NCBI RefSeq assembly: GCF_900104445.1
Contig: NZ_FNJI01000012.1
Span: forward strand, 62,001 to 126,000
Source of the DNA: Desulforhopalus singaporensis
GTDB lineage: Bacteria; Desulfobacterota; Desulfobulbia; Desulfobulbales; Desulfocapsaceae
Direction: 5' to 3'
Length of the DNA stretch: 64,000 nt
Positions 45,670 to 55,206 of the stretch are shown piece by piece (the stretch's first letter is position 1; each line of letters opens with the position of its first letter). The translations under genes were made by a program, and so were the position numbers. The notes under the pieces are model-generated. The model worked only from the letters and a program-made list of their open reading frames with translations. It was not told the DNA's origin and ran no database searches.

Positions 45670-46377
45670 ATGAACACACATAACAACAGAGGATTCACAT
45701 TCGTCGAGTTGATGCTCTCACTAGCCATGTCGGGCATTATAGTTGCTGCAGTCTACTCCGCGTTATCACTCCAGCAGAAAAACAGCATTGCCCAGGAACA
45801 GGTTCTGGAAATGCAGCAGAACATCAGGGTGGCGCTTCTTACCTTATCTAAAGAGTTGAGAATGGCCGGTTATGGCATAGATCCGACTGACACTCAGATT
45901 TCAAGCGCGACCAGATCGCAACTGGTTTTCCTGACCGACGAGGATAAAGACGGCAATGTTACCTCAATCAGTTACGGGTTTTCACCGGCAGATGACGTCG
46001 ATGGGGATGGTGTTGTCGATGGCGGCGGGACAGCAAGCTTCAGGAGAAAAGTTGGCGCGGGAGGCTGGCAACCCGTAGCGGACCACATCGAGGCTATAGA
46101 ATTTTTTTACTCAGGAGAATCTGTAAACACTACATCACCTGCGGCAGCAGATTTGCCCAAAATTCGCTCGGTAACGGTTTCAATCCTGTCCAAGGCAGAC
46201 AATTTCGACAAGAACTATATTAACGACGGCAAAATCTATACGTCGTTTTCAGGAACCACCTGGGATCTCAACGGCAATGCCACCGACACCGGCCAGCCAA
46301 CCACGGACCACTTCAGAAGAAGACTGCTGATAACCAGCGTTGATCTACGAAATATGGGGATAGAAAGTGAACATTAA
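45670..46377 (+). CDS. pilW: PilW-like minor pilin
   Basis: 235 residues. Leader MNTHNNRG, then FTFVELMLSLAMSGIIVAAV with Glu at +5; VALLTLSKELRMAGYGIDP is the PilW/PulJ signature that follows the first helix. DDVDGDGVVDGGG around residue 120 is an EF-hand-like loop. The end overlaps pilV by 11 bases. Likely part of the minor-pilin tip complex with PilY1. Confidence 0.9.
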   Translation: MNTHNNRGFTFVELMLSLAMSGIIVAAVYSALSLQQKNSIAQEQVLEMQQNIRVALLTLSKELRMAGYGIDPTDTQISSATRSQLVFLTDEDKDGNVTSISYGFSPADDVDGDGVVDGGGTASFRRKVGAGGWQPVADHIEAIEFFYSGESVNTTSPAAADLPKIRSVTVSILSKADNFDKNYINDGKIYTSFSGTTWDLNGNATDTGQPTTDHFRRRLLITSVDLRNMGIESEH

Positions 46378-46819
46378 AGAACAGGATGGATTTACACTCA
46401 TCGAGGTCGTAGTTGCCCTGGGGGTTCTCGCCTTCGGCATTCTCGGCATGATCGTCATGCAGTATTCCGGAACCAAGGGAAACATGACTGCCGATACTAT
46501 AACGACCGCTGCCATGCTCGCAAGCGACCAGATCGAGCAGATTTTTCGTCTGGATTACGATGACGCCATCATTACCGACACTTCAGGAGGCAATGTCACG
46601 GTAGCACTGGCCGGCCTGGATGACACCGACTCGCCAGCCGCAGATTACTCCACCACCACAACGGTTGCCGGGGGAACATACAATCTCTATGTAAATACAG
46701 CTGAAAACTACCCGATGCCCGATACCAAGACGATCCGGGTTATCGTTTCGCGGCTTGAGCGGGGAACCATAAGAAATGTGACCTACAACTACATTAAGGC
46801 CAAGCGAATTGAAAATTAA
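46367..46819 (+). CDS. pilV: PilV-like minor pilin
   Basis: 150 residues; start is likely GTG at 46367. Leader MNIKEQDG, then FTLIEVVVALGVLAFGILGM with Glu at +5 and ILGMIVMQYSG, a pattern of PilV/GspI. A small beta domain follows. The start lies within the end of pilW and the stop within the start of the next gene, so expression is tightly coupled. Confidence 0.87.
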   Translation: MNIKEQDGFTLIEVVVALGVLAFGILGMIVMQYSGTKGNMTADTITTAAMLASDQIEQIFRLDYDDAIITDTSGGNVTVALAGLDDTDSPAADYSTTTTVAGGTYNLYVNTAENYPMPDTKTIRVIVSRLERGTIRNVTYNYIKAKRIEN

Positions 46820-47465
46820 TATCCAAATGGACTTTACTATGAAAGCAATAAAGACTGATAACGGATATGTCCTCGTACTCTGCATGCTGATACTTCTGAT
46901 TCTCAGTATAATCGGCATAGCCGCGGTCAGAAACACCAGTGTCGAACTGCAGATCGCCGGTAACGACAATCTGTCGAAAAAGACTTTTTACAACGCAGAA
47001 GCGGCAGCAGTGCTTGCAACAGAAATCCTGGAGCAAAACCTCAACTGCCCAGCCGGTTTCAGTGGCTCCGGCGGAAGCGTCACCCTCAATGGCCCGGACG
47101 TTACAGTTTATGCTGACGCTTTTGGCGATTTCGCCTTCTATTACAACAACTACCCATGGACTACAAGTGAGTGCAATCTGACCAGTCCCGGATCACCAAC
47201 CATAACTTATCCGGATTCAAATACTATTGACGAGGGGCTGGGGTACAGCAAAATGTATGTTGGCGGGATAGTTTCCATGCTTCCGGGCGGCTCCATCCAG
47301 ATGGCTGCAGGTTATGAAGGCAAAGGAAAGACGTCTGCGGGAGGAGGCAGCGCACGGCTTTATGATATCGTCTCCGTCAATAATGATACGAGAAACTCGG
47401 AGTCCACTGTAGTCTTCGGATGGCGTCATGTGGTCGGCGATGAAGATCCTGATTGCAAATATTAA
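46809..47465 (+). CDS. pilX: PilX-like minor pilin
   Basis: 218 residues. TDNGYVLVLCMLILLILSIIG followed by NTSVELQIAGNDNLSKKTFYNAEAA is the PilX N-terminal pattern, which lacks the canonical GFTLVE site in this family. TTG 46809 has AAGG eight bases upstream; ATG 46827 and ATG 46839 are alternatives, the last giving MKAIKTDNG. The C-terminal part is beta-rich, without a recognised fold. PilX and PilY1 act together at the pilus tip in other species. Confidence 0.83.
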   Translation: MKINIQMDFTMKAIKTDNGYVLVLCMLILLILSIIGIAAVRNTSVELQIAGNDNLSKKTFYNAEAAAVLATEILEQNLNCPAGFSGSGGSVTLNGPDVTVYADAFGDFAFYYNNYPWTTSECNLTSPGSPTITYPDSNTIDEGLGYSKMYVGGIVSMLPGGSIQMAAGYEGKGKTSAGGGSARLYDIVSVNNDTRNSESTVVFGWRHVVGDEDPDCKY

Positions 47466-47515
47466 TTACACCTGAGACAACTTGACGGATTTTTTTCAGA
47501 TACCGGGAGAGTGAT

Positions 47516-50500
47516 ATGAAGTCAAAAAAATATATTTACAAATATCTTGCCGTAGCCGTTGCGTTAGGAAGCACCCTTCTTTGTTTTACCCCTTCCCTGT
47601 TCGGCTACAATATCCTGACCAAAGGAACGGCAACCCCACCGTTTCTTACACTGGACGATGAAAAGCCGAACTTGCTGGTCATGATAGACAACTCGGGAAG
47701 CATGCTCGACCTTGCCTACAAAGACGACCCCAACAAATGTACCGACAACACCTTCGATCCAACTAAACATTATGCGGGTCTTTTTGATACCGGCTGGGTC
47801 GTAACGGCAGAAAACGATCCCACAACCGATACTGATGACCAGTATGGGTATGCACCTAAAAAATGGTATCGTTGGGACAGCACCAATAATTATTTTGTCG
47901 AGGTCCCTTTTACTCTCATAGACAACAACTTGGATGGTCAATGGAACCCTGCTGACACTTTTGTCGATGCAAATAATAACGGTAGTTGGGATTCAGATCC
48001 GGCTACCAATATAGAAGAAATCTTAATAACCGACTTCAATCAAAACGGCGAGTGGGATGGCGCGGAAACTTTTGATTTACAAGACACCGACAACAACGGC
48101 GTTTGGGACAATATAACCAATTCACTCTCCTCTTCCAACAACTTGTACATCTCGTATTCGGACGAAACACATACCGAAGCCAATGTGGTAGTAAATTTCA
48201 CCACAGACAGCAGCGGAGCTTTTACCGGTGTGACAGATTTTGTCGCCACAGGCGAATTTCTCAACTGGCTGTCAGCCTCAAAATTTGATATCCAGAAAGA
48301 GGTCCTTACCGGCGGAAAGTATGACAGTGAGACAGAGCTGCTTATAAGCGAAGGTAGAGGTTGTGCGGCAAAGCCCTTTGTCAAGGAGACAGGTACCACA
48401 GGCCCGGCTGGAAACAAAGTAATAACCTTTTCCATTCGAGGCTTTGATGCAACCGAGACAATCGACAACCTGACCAGGATCGCCATAATTGGAGTAAGCG
48501 ACGGAGGCTACATAGGCAGTACGAACAATGTTGGCTGCGAACTTGCACTTGCAGAATATTCCAGTGAAAGTGCCAGACTGGGACAATTGCAGCAATATAT
48601 CGCCGACTGCCTTTACTATGACGGAACCAACAATGTTCTTGCCGAATCAAATTCTGCCTATAACCAGGGCGTCCAGGAATGTTGGTTCATCAGCAAACAT
48701 CCTGAACTGTTCCCCAATCAGTGGCTGGATCTCGGACAGGTGAGTGAAGTAGAAAATTCGTGCTATAATATATATCAGAACGGCGTATTTCCTGCGGGTA
48801 TATCTCCTTACGACAGCGGCTATCTTTGCTATGGTGTACAGGCAGACAACGTTAGTGAACCAACGGTTCCCTATCAAGGCTATGTGGGGCGCTGCTGGTT
48901 TCCCGGCAATATAAGCGGAGGCTGCAGCCGCACAGCTTGTCCCGAAGATCCATACGATTACAGCATCAATCATGAAATCTGCCTCAACGACGGCTATCTC
49001 TATGAATGCAACTACAACTACGAAGAAAAGCCAAACGGTGAGATTAACTGTAAAAACGGACCAAACAAATCAGCCTGGGAGCCAGTATTAACTCCATTGA
49101 TTGCCGGAACCGATTGCTCAGGAGTTACCTTTGACTCACCCGGATGGCTTCCGGACCCACCTGAGGACAAACAGGAGTGTATCCAACACGCCTTGTGGGA
49201 TTACTGCAACGATCTTGAAGTTGCAGAAGTTATCGATACATCCGATCTTGCGCTTGGAACTGAAGAGCCGGAACGAACCTGGGGAATTGTAGGGGCACTT
49301 ACCGATGCGTCAATCTATTCTTTTTTCGGTAATGATGAACCCCTATTCACCATGAAGGTTAATATATCGACAACTTCCCCTCCCAAAGGACTGCTCGACA
49401 GCGAAGCAGCAAAAGATCTCCGCATCGGAGCGATGGCTTTTATTGACAACGGCTCAGAGACGGAATGCGGACTTGATGACGGCAGCAATACCATTGTTAA
49501 GTACTGCCCCGACACCAATGGAGATGGAACATATATAGTCACAAACATTGAAGACGGTGGCAACATCGATCATATCAACAGTTTAAAAAATGCCATCAAC
49601 CTTACAGAAGCCAATGCCTGGACCCCGCTCGCCGAGGGAGTTTATAACGCATTAGGTTATTTTGCGCAGGACAGCAGTCGCTGGATTTCAAGCCCCAACA
49701 ACCCTTGGGAACCGTTGTCTGAAGAGCAGAAAGCACATTTTCTTGATCCCTGCCGAGACAAGTACCTGCTTCTCATAACCGAAGGGGCATCAACCGCGGA
49801 CATAAGTCCGACGGTAGCTACTTTTATAAACTCGCTCGATGCAGCCGATAACGATGGAGATACCGACCAGCAATGCTCCGGTGATCTCCAGGGTTCCACC
49901 TATCTTGATGATCTCACATTTTACGGCAATCAGAAGCAAAACATCTTCACCTATATAGTCACAACAGGTACCCTTCGCGATGACCTCACCGGCAGCGAGT
50001 GTAACCCGTACACCATAATGAACGAAGCTGCGAACAACGGTGGAACATCCCTTATTGCCGGAGAAAATCCTGAGGACCTTGAGACAAATCTTTACCGTAT
50101 ATTCAACGAGCTGAGACAGAGAAGTTCGTCAGGCGCGGCCGCATCCGTTGTTTCATCATCCAGAAGCGGTGAAGGAGCCGTCTATCAGGCTATCTTCTGG
50201 CCAGAGTTAACCAAAACCCAAGCCATAGACAACACGGAGACAAGGTACACTGTAGAATGGGCAGGTGATGTACGGGCCCTTTTTATCAACGACGATGGTT
50301 TCCTCTTCGAGGACAGCGATAACAACAGGGTACTCGATGAAGAGACCGACAAAAGAGTCATCCTCTATTTTGACACCGAGACAGGCGAAACAAAAGCATG
50401 TTATAACACCTCGATCTACGATACTGGCATATGTGACGAGAGCACCAGCCTTGATAATGTCCAGTTCCTCTGGAGTGCCGGGGAGTGGCTGGCCGACGAA

Positions 50501-53107
50501 TATTTTGACTACGGATCGTCAGAGCCCGAGTTTCAGAAAAACAACAGATCTGATCATATCTCATCAGAAATAAGGAGACAGATTTTCACCTGGAACGATG
50601 TTGATGATGACGGTATAGTAGACTCTTCCGAGTTTATTCCCTTTACCGCGAATTCACTACTTTCCCTTGCAAATAACGTCGACAGCTCCAGATCTTCCCT
50701 GTATACCGATTTCGATGTAGAATACCGCACTATCAATGGCACTCGCCAGGAGAGAACCGCTGACGAAAAAGAGTCAAAACTCGCTGACATAGTCAACTGG
50801 ATTCGCGGTATTGACAGGCTCAATCCTCTGGATATGGACGGCAATGTCACTATGGTTGATGAGCCTTCGCTAAGAAGCAGACAAATACCTAATAAAAATG
50901 GTGCGTTGGTCACCTGGAAAATGGGTGATGTCATTAATTCAACCCCGATGGCTGTAACAGCCCCTGCAGAAGCGTACAACCTGCTCTATAACGATAAGAG
51001 TTACGCCAAATTCCTCGCGAAGTACAAGAACAGAAGACATATGGTTTACTTTGGCGCAAACGATGGAATGTTCCACGCCGCCAATGGCGGATTCTGGATA
51101 GACAAAGATAAAAAATTCTGTCTGACTGAACCGGAAAACCGCATTTGCGACGAATCAGACCCATCTTCTTCGTTTCCCCAGCTTGGCGCAGAAATGTGGG
51201 CGTACGTTCCCTACAACCTATTGCCCCATCTGCAGAGTTTGACCAGTCCCGACTACGAGCACAAATATTTCGTCGACTTGCGGCCCCGCATTTTTGACGC
51301 GCAGATCTTCTCGGCAGAAGCCGCATGTGCAAGTGATCCAACGAGTGATACCTATAAAGACTATTGTATTCATCCGGAGGGTTGGGGAACCATCATTGTT
51401 GGCGGGATGAGACTTGGCGGTTACCCGATAAACGCCAGTGATATTGACGGATCCAATGTAAACGATCTCAGGCAATTTACATCCTCATACTTTGTTTTTG
51501 ACATAACCAACCCGGAACAGCAGCCCGTGCTCCTCGGCGAAGTAACCCGGCACCGTGACGACGAACCGTTCAAGGACGAAAACGGTAACGGGATTTGGGA
51601 TAGTGGAGAGCCATTCACATGGGATGCTTCATGGAATAGTGAGCGTACGATTACGTCCCCTGATTACAAGCATGTCGATCTCGGTTACTCAACTACTATT
51701 TCGACCATGATCATCATGAAGGAATCTGAAGCTACAAGCGGAACAACTACCAACTCCTGGCACCTGGTAATTGGTTCGGGCCCTCACGGTGCCGAGGCCA
51801 TGAGGGGGGTAAGCGATCAGGAACCAAAACTGGTCGTCATCCCTTTAAATACTTTTGACACCGTCAGTACCAATGCACTGACCTCGATGCGCATCCCTGC
51901 TCTTAGTCCTGCCGATGCAGAATCTCAGCTCAGTTATTCTGGTGGAACATTTACCCTACCGAACAGTTACGGTGGAGGTTTTGTCTCGGATCCAATAACA
52001 GTGGATATGGATATTAATCCGAGCCGGGTCGATTATATGTCCGATGTCGTTTACTTCGGTACCGTGGAAGGTTCCTTTTCCTCCGATTACAGTTTTTGGG
52101 ATGGAGGAGGCTCTCTTTACAGACTCGTAACCAGAAACCCTGATTACGGCAGCACCTACAGATACCACAAATATCTTGTTGACCAGACAGTTACCACCCC
52201 TGCCGATTGGCAGATCAAGCCGATGATATCACTTAACCGTCCAATCTCTGCGGCAGCTTCAGTCGGTTTTGACGGGAAAAATTTCTGGGTTTACACCGGC
52301 ACCGGCCGTTTCTGGGATAATTTTGACAAGCCGGACGACTCTCAACAGGCTTTCCTTGGCATGAAAGAACCAATGAAGCCTGATTCTATAGACAACAGGT
52401 TGTTTGAGTTAACCTTTGGTGAAATTCCCGCGCCTGATTTTGATAATGATTTTTCAATCCCTGCCAGCTCCTCCATCTTTCCTGATGCGACTGCAGAAAC
52501 AGGCCAGAAAGGACTTCTTCGAGTCGACCAGATCCTTGTCCAGGAAAATCGTGCGAATCCTTACGCGGCATCATTAAGCTGTGTCGACGGAACTACAGAT
52601 TGTCTGCCGTCTGGTTATGAAATTGATACGCTTGGCGAGCTCATTGAATATATCGCCGGAAAAAGCGGCACTGCACCCTATAGCAACTCCGCTGACGGAT
52701 GGTATAAAGAATTCACTCCAGCGGAAAACCGTGAAAGGAACCTTGGCCAGGCGACGCTTCTCGGAGGCCTTACCACCTTTACAACCTACCAGACGTCCAT
52801 TGACCCATGCGAAGGCGAAGGCAGCAGCTACCTCTACGGTGTCTATTATCAGACCGGAACCGCCTGGGGTGAACGAATTTTTGGTGACACCGGGGTAGAC
52901 GAATATGGTATTGTTCAGGATAAACTCAGCTTGGGCGAGGGTCTGGCTAAAACACCCAACCTGTTTGTAAGCAGCGGCAAGGATGGTGAGGTAAAAGCTT
53001 ATATCCAGACCAGTACCGGTAAAATAACCGGGATTGATCTGGAGAACCTGCCAACCGCCAGCTACTATACAGGCCGCACCAAGTGGATTCAGTGCATCAA
53101 CCAGTAA
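47516..53107 (+). CDS. pilY1: PilY1-like type IV pilus tip adhesin (vWA + PilC beta-propeller)
   Basis: 1,863 residues. A signal peptide (about 1-30) is followed by a von Willebrand A-like region with the MIDAS motif MIDNSGSM (D58, S60, S62). A run of acidic EF-hand/dockerin-like loops sits at about 136-200 (DNNLDGQW, DANNNGSWDSD, DFNQNGEWDG, DTDNNGVWDN). The C-terminal half (about 1100-1750) is the PilC/PilY1 beta-propeller, with RRHMVYFGANDGMFHAANG and WVYTGTGRFWDN. Later loops DVDDDGIVDSSEF and DENGNGIWDSGEP add possible Ca2+ sites. It ends the minor-pilin operon, before a terminator, and is longer than P. aeruginosa PilY1 (about 1,160). Confidence 0.93.
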   Translation: MKSKKYIYKYLAVAVALGSTLLCFTPSLFGYNILTKGTATPPFLTLDDEKPNLLVMIDNSGSMLDLAYKDDPNKCTDNTFDPTKHYAGLFDTGWVVTAENDPTTDTDDQYGYAPKKWYRWDSTNNYFVEVPFTLIDNNLDGQWNPADTFVDANNNGSWDSDPATNIEEILITDFNQNGEWDGAETFDLQDTDNNGVWDNITNSLSSSNNLYISYSDETHTEANVVVNFTTDSSGAFTGVTDFVATGEFLNWLSASKFDIQKEVLTGGKYDSETELLISEGRGCAAKPFVKETGTTGPAGNKVITFSIRGFDATETIDNLTRIAIIGVSDGGYIGSTNNVGCELALAEYSSESARLGQLQQYIADCLYYDGTNNVLAESNSAYNQGVQECWFISKHPELFPNQWLDLGQVSEVENSCYNIYQNGVFPAGISPYDSGYLCYGVQADNVSEPTVPYQGYVGRCWFPGNISGGCSRTACPEDPYDYSINHEICLNDGYLYECNYNYEEKPNGEINCKNGPNKSAWEPVLTPLIAGTDCSGVTFDSPGWLPDPPEDKQECIQHALWDYCNDLEVAEVIDTSDLALGTEEPERTWGIVGALTDASIYSFFGNDEPLFTMKVNISTTSPPKGLLDSEAAKDLRIGAMAFIDNGSETECGLDDGSNTIVKYCPDTNGDGTYIVTNIEDGGNIDHINSLKNAINLTEANAWTPLAEGVYNALGYFAQDSSRWISSPNNPWEPLSEEQKAHFLDPCRDKYLLLITEGASTADISPTVATFINSLDAADNDGDTDQQCSGDLQGSTYLDDLTFYGNQKQNIFTYIVTTGTLRDDLTGSECNPYTIMNEAANNGGTSLIAGENPEDLETNLYRIFNELRQRSSSGAAASVVSSSRSGEGAVYQAIFWPELTKTQAIDNTETRYTVEWAGDVRALFINDDGFLFEDSDNNRVLDEETDKRVILYFDTETGETKACYNTSIYDTGICDESTSLDNVQFLWSAGEWLADEYFDYGSSEPEFQKNNRSDHISSEIRRQIFTWNDVDDDGIVDSSEFIPFTANSLLSLANNVDSSRSSLYTDFDVEYRTINGTRQERTADEKESKLADIVNWIRGIDRLNPLDMDGNVTMVDEPSLRSRQIPNKNGALVTWKMGDVINSTPMAVTAPAEAYNLLYNDKSYAKFLAKYKNRRHMVYFGANDGMFHAANGGFWIDKDKKFCLTEPENRICDESDPSSSFPQLGAEMWAYVPYNLLPHLQSLTSPDYEHKYFVDLRPRIFDAQIFSAEAACASDPTSDTYKDYCIHPEGWGTIIVGGMRLGGYPINASDIDGSNVNDLRQFTSSYFVFDITNPEQQPVLLGEVTRHRDDEPFKDENGNGIWDSGEPFTWDASWNSERTITSPDYKHVDLGYSTTISTMIIMKESEATSGTTTNSWHLVIGSGPHGAEAMRGVSDQEPKLVVIPLNTFDTVSTNALTSMRIPALSPADAESQLSYSGGTFTLPNSYGGGFVSDPITVDMDINPSRVDYMSDVVYFGTVEGSFSSDYSFWDGGGSLYRLVTRNPDYGSTYRYHKYLVDQTVTTPADWQIKPMISLNRPISAAASVGFDGKNFWVYTGTGRFWDNFDKPDDSQQAFLGMKEPMKPDSIDNRLFELTFGEIPAPDFDNDFSIPASSSIFPDATAETGQKGLLRVDQILVQENRANPYAASLSCVDGTTDCLPSGYEIDTLGELIEYIAGKSGTAPYSNSADGWYKEFTPAENRERNLGQATLLGGLTTFTTYQTSIDPCEGEGSSYLYGVYYQTGTAWGERIFGDTGVDEYGIVQDKLSLGEGLAKTPNLFVSSGKDGEVKAYIQTSTGKITGIDLENLPTASYYTGRTKWIQCINQ

Positions 53108-53114
53108 AATCCAT

Positions 53115-53160
53115 ACAAGGACAGCACATTTTTTACCTTTGTGCTGTCCTTGTGTATTTT
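53115..53160 (+). terminator. Terminator of the minor-pilin operon
   Basis: ACAAGGACAGCAC (53115-53127) pairs with GTGCTGTCCTTGT (53141-53153), 13 base pairs, followed by a T-rich tail. It starts eight bases after the pilY1 stop. Confidence 0.88.
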
Positions 53161-53192
53161 AGACACAAACTCAAACAGATATCCTCAAGTCA

Positions 53193-53831
53193 ATGAAACT
53201 GCTCCCATTTATTACACTGCTGCTGTGGTTCGCAATTGCGTTTTGCTACCTTTTTTTCCGGGATTTTCTCCTTCAGCCATACATCAAATTTCCCGTTCTT
53301 ATTGCTCTCTCAATATTTATGCCGGTCTGTTTGTGGGAACTGACAACTAAGAAAAATAGAATCTATGCCTCTGTGTTTGCAGTTCTGTTTATATTCAACA
53401 TCGCTTTTCTTTCGTTTCATGCCTACCGGACCTATGCCTACGTTGCCAGCCTGGAACCATACAAAAATCAAATTCTTGACCGGAAGCTTGCACAAGTATT
53501 GACGTCTGAAAAAAACGAGGCGTCCAAGATAAAGGTTGCAAAAACTCTTTTTGCAACCCATGGAGTGGCTTTGTCATACAAATCAGAAGACGGAAAAGCA
53601 AAAGCAATTATCCCGTCAAATGAAGATGAGATTGCGTATTATACTAATAAAATGAATAACACCAGGATATCTCTTGCCAAGAAATGGGGAATGATAGCAA
53701 TAGACGAAACATTGATCCTCCTGGCTATTCACGTTCTGGTATTTTCAGGATTGCTCTGTTTTCTTGTTATTTACGAACGTCCAAAAAATTTGAATGCAGC
53801 GCAAAAGAGCATTACAAATCGTATTCCTTAA
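53193..53831 (+). CDS. Membrane protein of unknown function beside pilSR
   Basis: 212 residues with four predicted hydrophobic segments (about 3-28, 30-48, 57-75 and 172-195), the first three close together. A charged soluble stretch of about 95 residues (80-175) lies before the last helix. No family recognised. It overlaps the 3' end of the convergent pilR by 20 bases, so the two messages are partly antisense. Possibly a pilus or envelope accessory protein by location only. Confidence 0.7.
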   Translation: MKLLPFITLLLWFAIAFCYLFFRDFLLQPYIKFPVLIALSIFMPVCLWELTTKKNRIYASVFAVLFIFNIAFLSFHAYRTYAYVASLEPYKNQILDRKLAQVLTSEKNEASKIKVAKTLFATHGVALSYKSEDGKAKAIIPSNEDEIAYYTNKMNNTRISLAKKWGMIAIDETLILLAIHVLVFSGLLCFLVIYERPKNLNAAQKSITNRIP

Positions 53832-55206
53832 TTTTCTGCAACAACGAGGGATAACTGATTTCAAGTCGCTGAGCTGCCTTGGATTTATTGCCCTGTTCAG
53901 CGACCAGCGCCCTGGCGATAAGCTCTCTTTCCAGTATTCTCTTTCCCTCTTTCAAGGAGAATACTCCAGCCAATGAGTTTTCCTCCTTAGTGAAGGAACC
54001 CTGTACTATCTTTTGCGGCAGGCATTCGGTGGTCAACACCTGTCCATCTGAAAAAACAGCCGCCCTCTCAATGGCGTTTTCAAGCTCCCGTATATTTCCC
54101 GGCCATGAATAACTCTCGAAATGTTTTAAAGCCTCGGAGGAAACAGAAGTGAGTATGTGGCCAATTTTCCGGCTTATTTTGTCCAGGAAATGATGAACCA
54201 GAAGAGTAATATCTTCCCTTCGCTCCCTGAGCGGAGGCAGCTTCAGCTCTACCACGTTAAGCCTGAACAGCAGGTCCTGACGAAACTTGCCAAGCTTTAC
54301 TTCCTCTGCCAGATTTTTCGAGGTTGCGGCAAGAACCCTGGCGTCTGTTGCAATGTTTCGCGTGGAGCCTAGAGGCCTGACTTCTTTTTCCTGTAGAACC
54401 CTGAGCAGTTTGACCTGCAGGTCAATCGGCAGCTCACTTATCTCATCTAAGAAAATTGTGCCACCGTCTGCAGCCTTGAACAAACCTTCCCTATCACTTT
54501 CTGCACCGGTAAACGCGCCTTTGACATAGCCGAAAAATTCGCTTTCAATGAGGTTTTCAGGAATTGATCCACAATTTACGGTGATCATCTTTTTTTCTCT
54601 ACGGTTACTGAGAGAATGAATCCCCTGGGCTATCAACTCCTTACCGGTTCCACTTTCTCCCGTAATAAGCACTGACGTATCATGCAAAGCTACCTTGCCT
54701 GCCAGCTCTACGACTTTTTTAATTTCCGGACTCTCCCCAACGATATCCTTGAAAGATCGTCGCGATTCCAGCCTTGTAACCTTATCCCTGTGCGACAGGT
54801 TTTCTTCACGGATGCGCCTTATCTCTTTTGCCTTTTCCAGAACACGCACCACCTCTTCAAGCCGAAAAGGTTTGGTTATAAAATCATAGGCTCCTATCTT
54901 CATCGCTTTTACCGCGCTATTCACCGTACCGTAGGCAGACATCATTATAACGGTAACATCCGGATCGATTTCAACAGCTTTTTGAAGAAATTCAACTCCG
55001 TCCATCACCGGCATTCTAAGGTCACACAACACCATGTGGCACGGTTGTCGTCGTAAATAATCCAATCCATCAAGTCCATTATTCGCTGAAGCGACAAAAT
55101 ACCCCTCTTTAGAAAGCGCAGCCGTCAACATGTGAACCATGTTAACCTCATCGTCCACGACAAGGATCTTGCACAGGCTGGACGTATTTTCTCCTGATTG
55201 CTTCAT
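53812..55206 (-). CDS. pilR: Sigma-54-dependent response regulator, PilR-type
   Basis: 464 residues. Receiver domain (about 12-125) with D61 as phospho-acceptor in LCDLRMPVMDG. AAA+ domain (about 152-385) with Walker A TGESGTGKE (181-189) and the sigma-54 contact loop GAFTGA (229-234). C-terminal Fis-type helix-turn-helix (NKSKAAQRLEISYPSLLQKI). It binds enhancer sites and drives sigma-54 promoters. It is directly downstream of the kinase gene, one base apart, and next to pilA, whose promoter has sigma-54 and repeated TGTCA sites. PilR is the best name, but other NtrC-family members share the plan. Confidence 0.88.
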   Translation of the reverse strand: MKQSGENTSSLCKILVVDDEVNMVHMLTAALSKEGYFVASANNGLDGLDYLRRQPCHMVLCDLRMPVMDGVEFLQKAVEIDPDVTVIMMSAYGTVNSAVKAMKIGAYDFITKPFRLEEVVRVLEKAKEIRRIREENLSHRDKVTRLESRRSFKDIVGESPEIKKVVELAGKVALHDTSVLITGESGTGKELIAQGIHSLSNRREKKMITVNCGSIPENLIESEFFGYVKGAFTGAESDREGLFKAADGGTIFLDEISELPIDLQVKLLRVLQEKEVRPLGSTRNIATDARVLAATSKNLAEEVKLGKFRQDLLFRLNVVELKLPPLRERREDITLLVHHFLDKISRKIGHILTSVSSEALKHFESYSWPGNIRELENAIERAAVFSDGQVLTTECLPQKIVQGSFTKEENSLAGVFSLKEGKRILERELIARALVAEQGNKSKAAQRLEISYPSLLQKIKEYDL

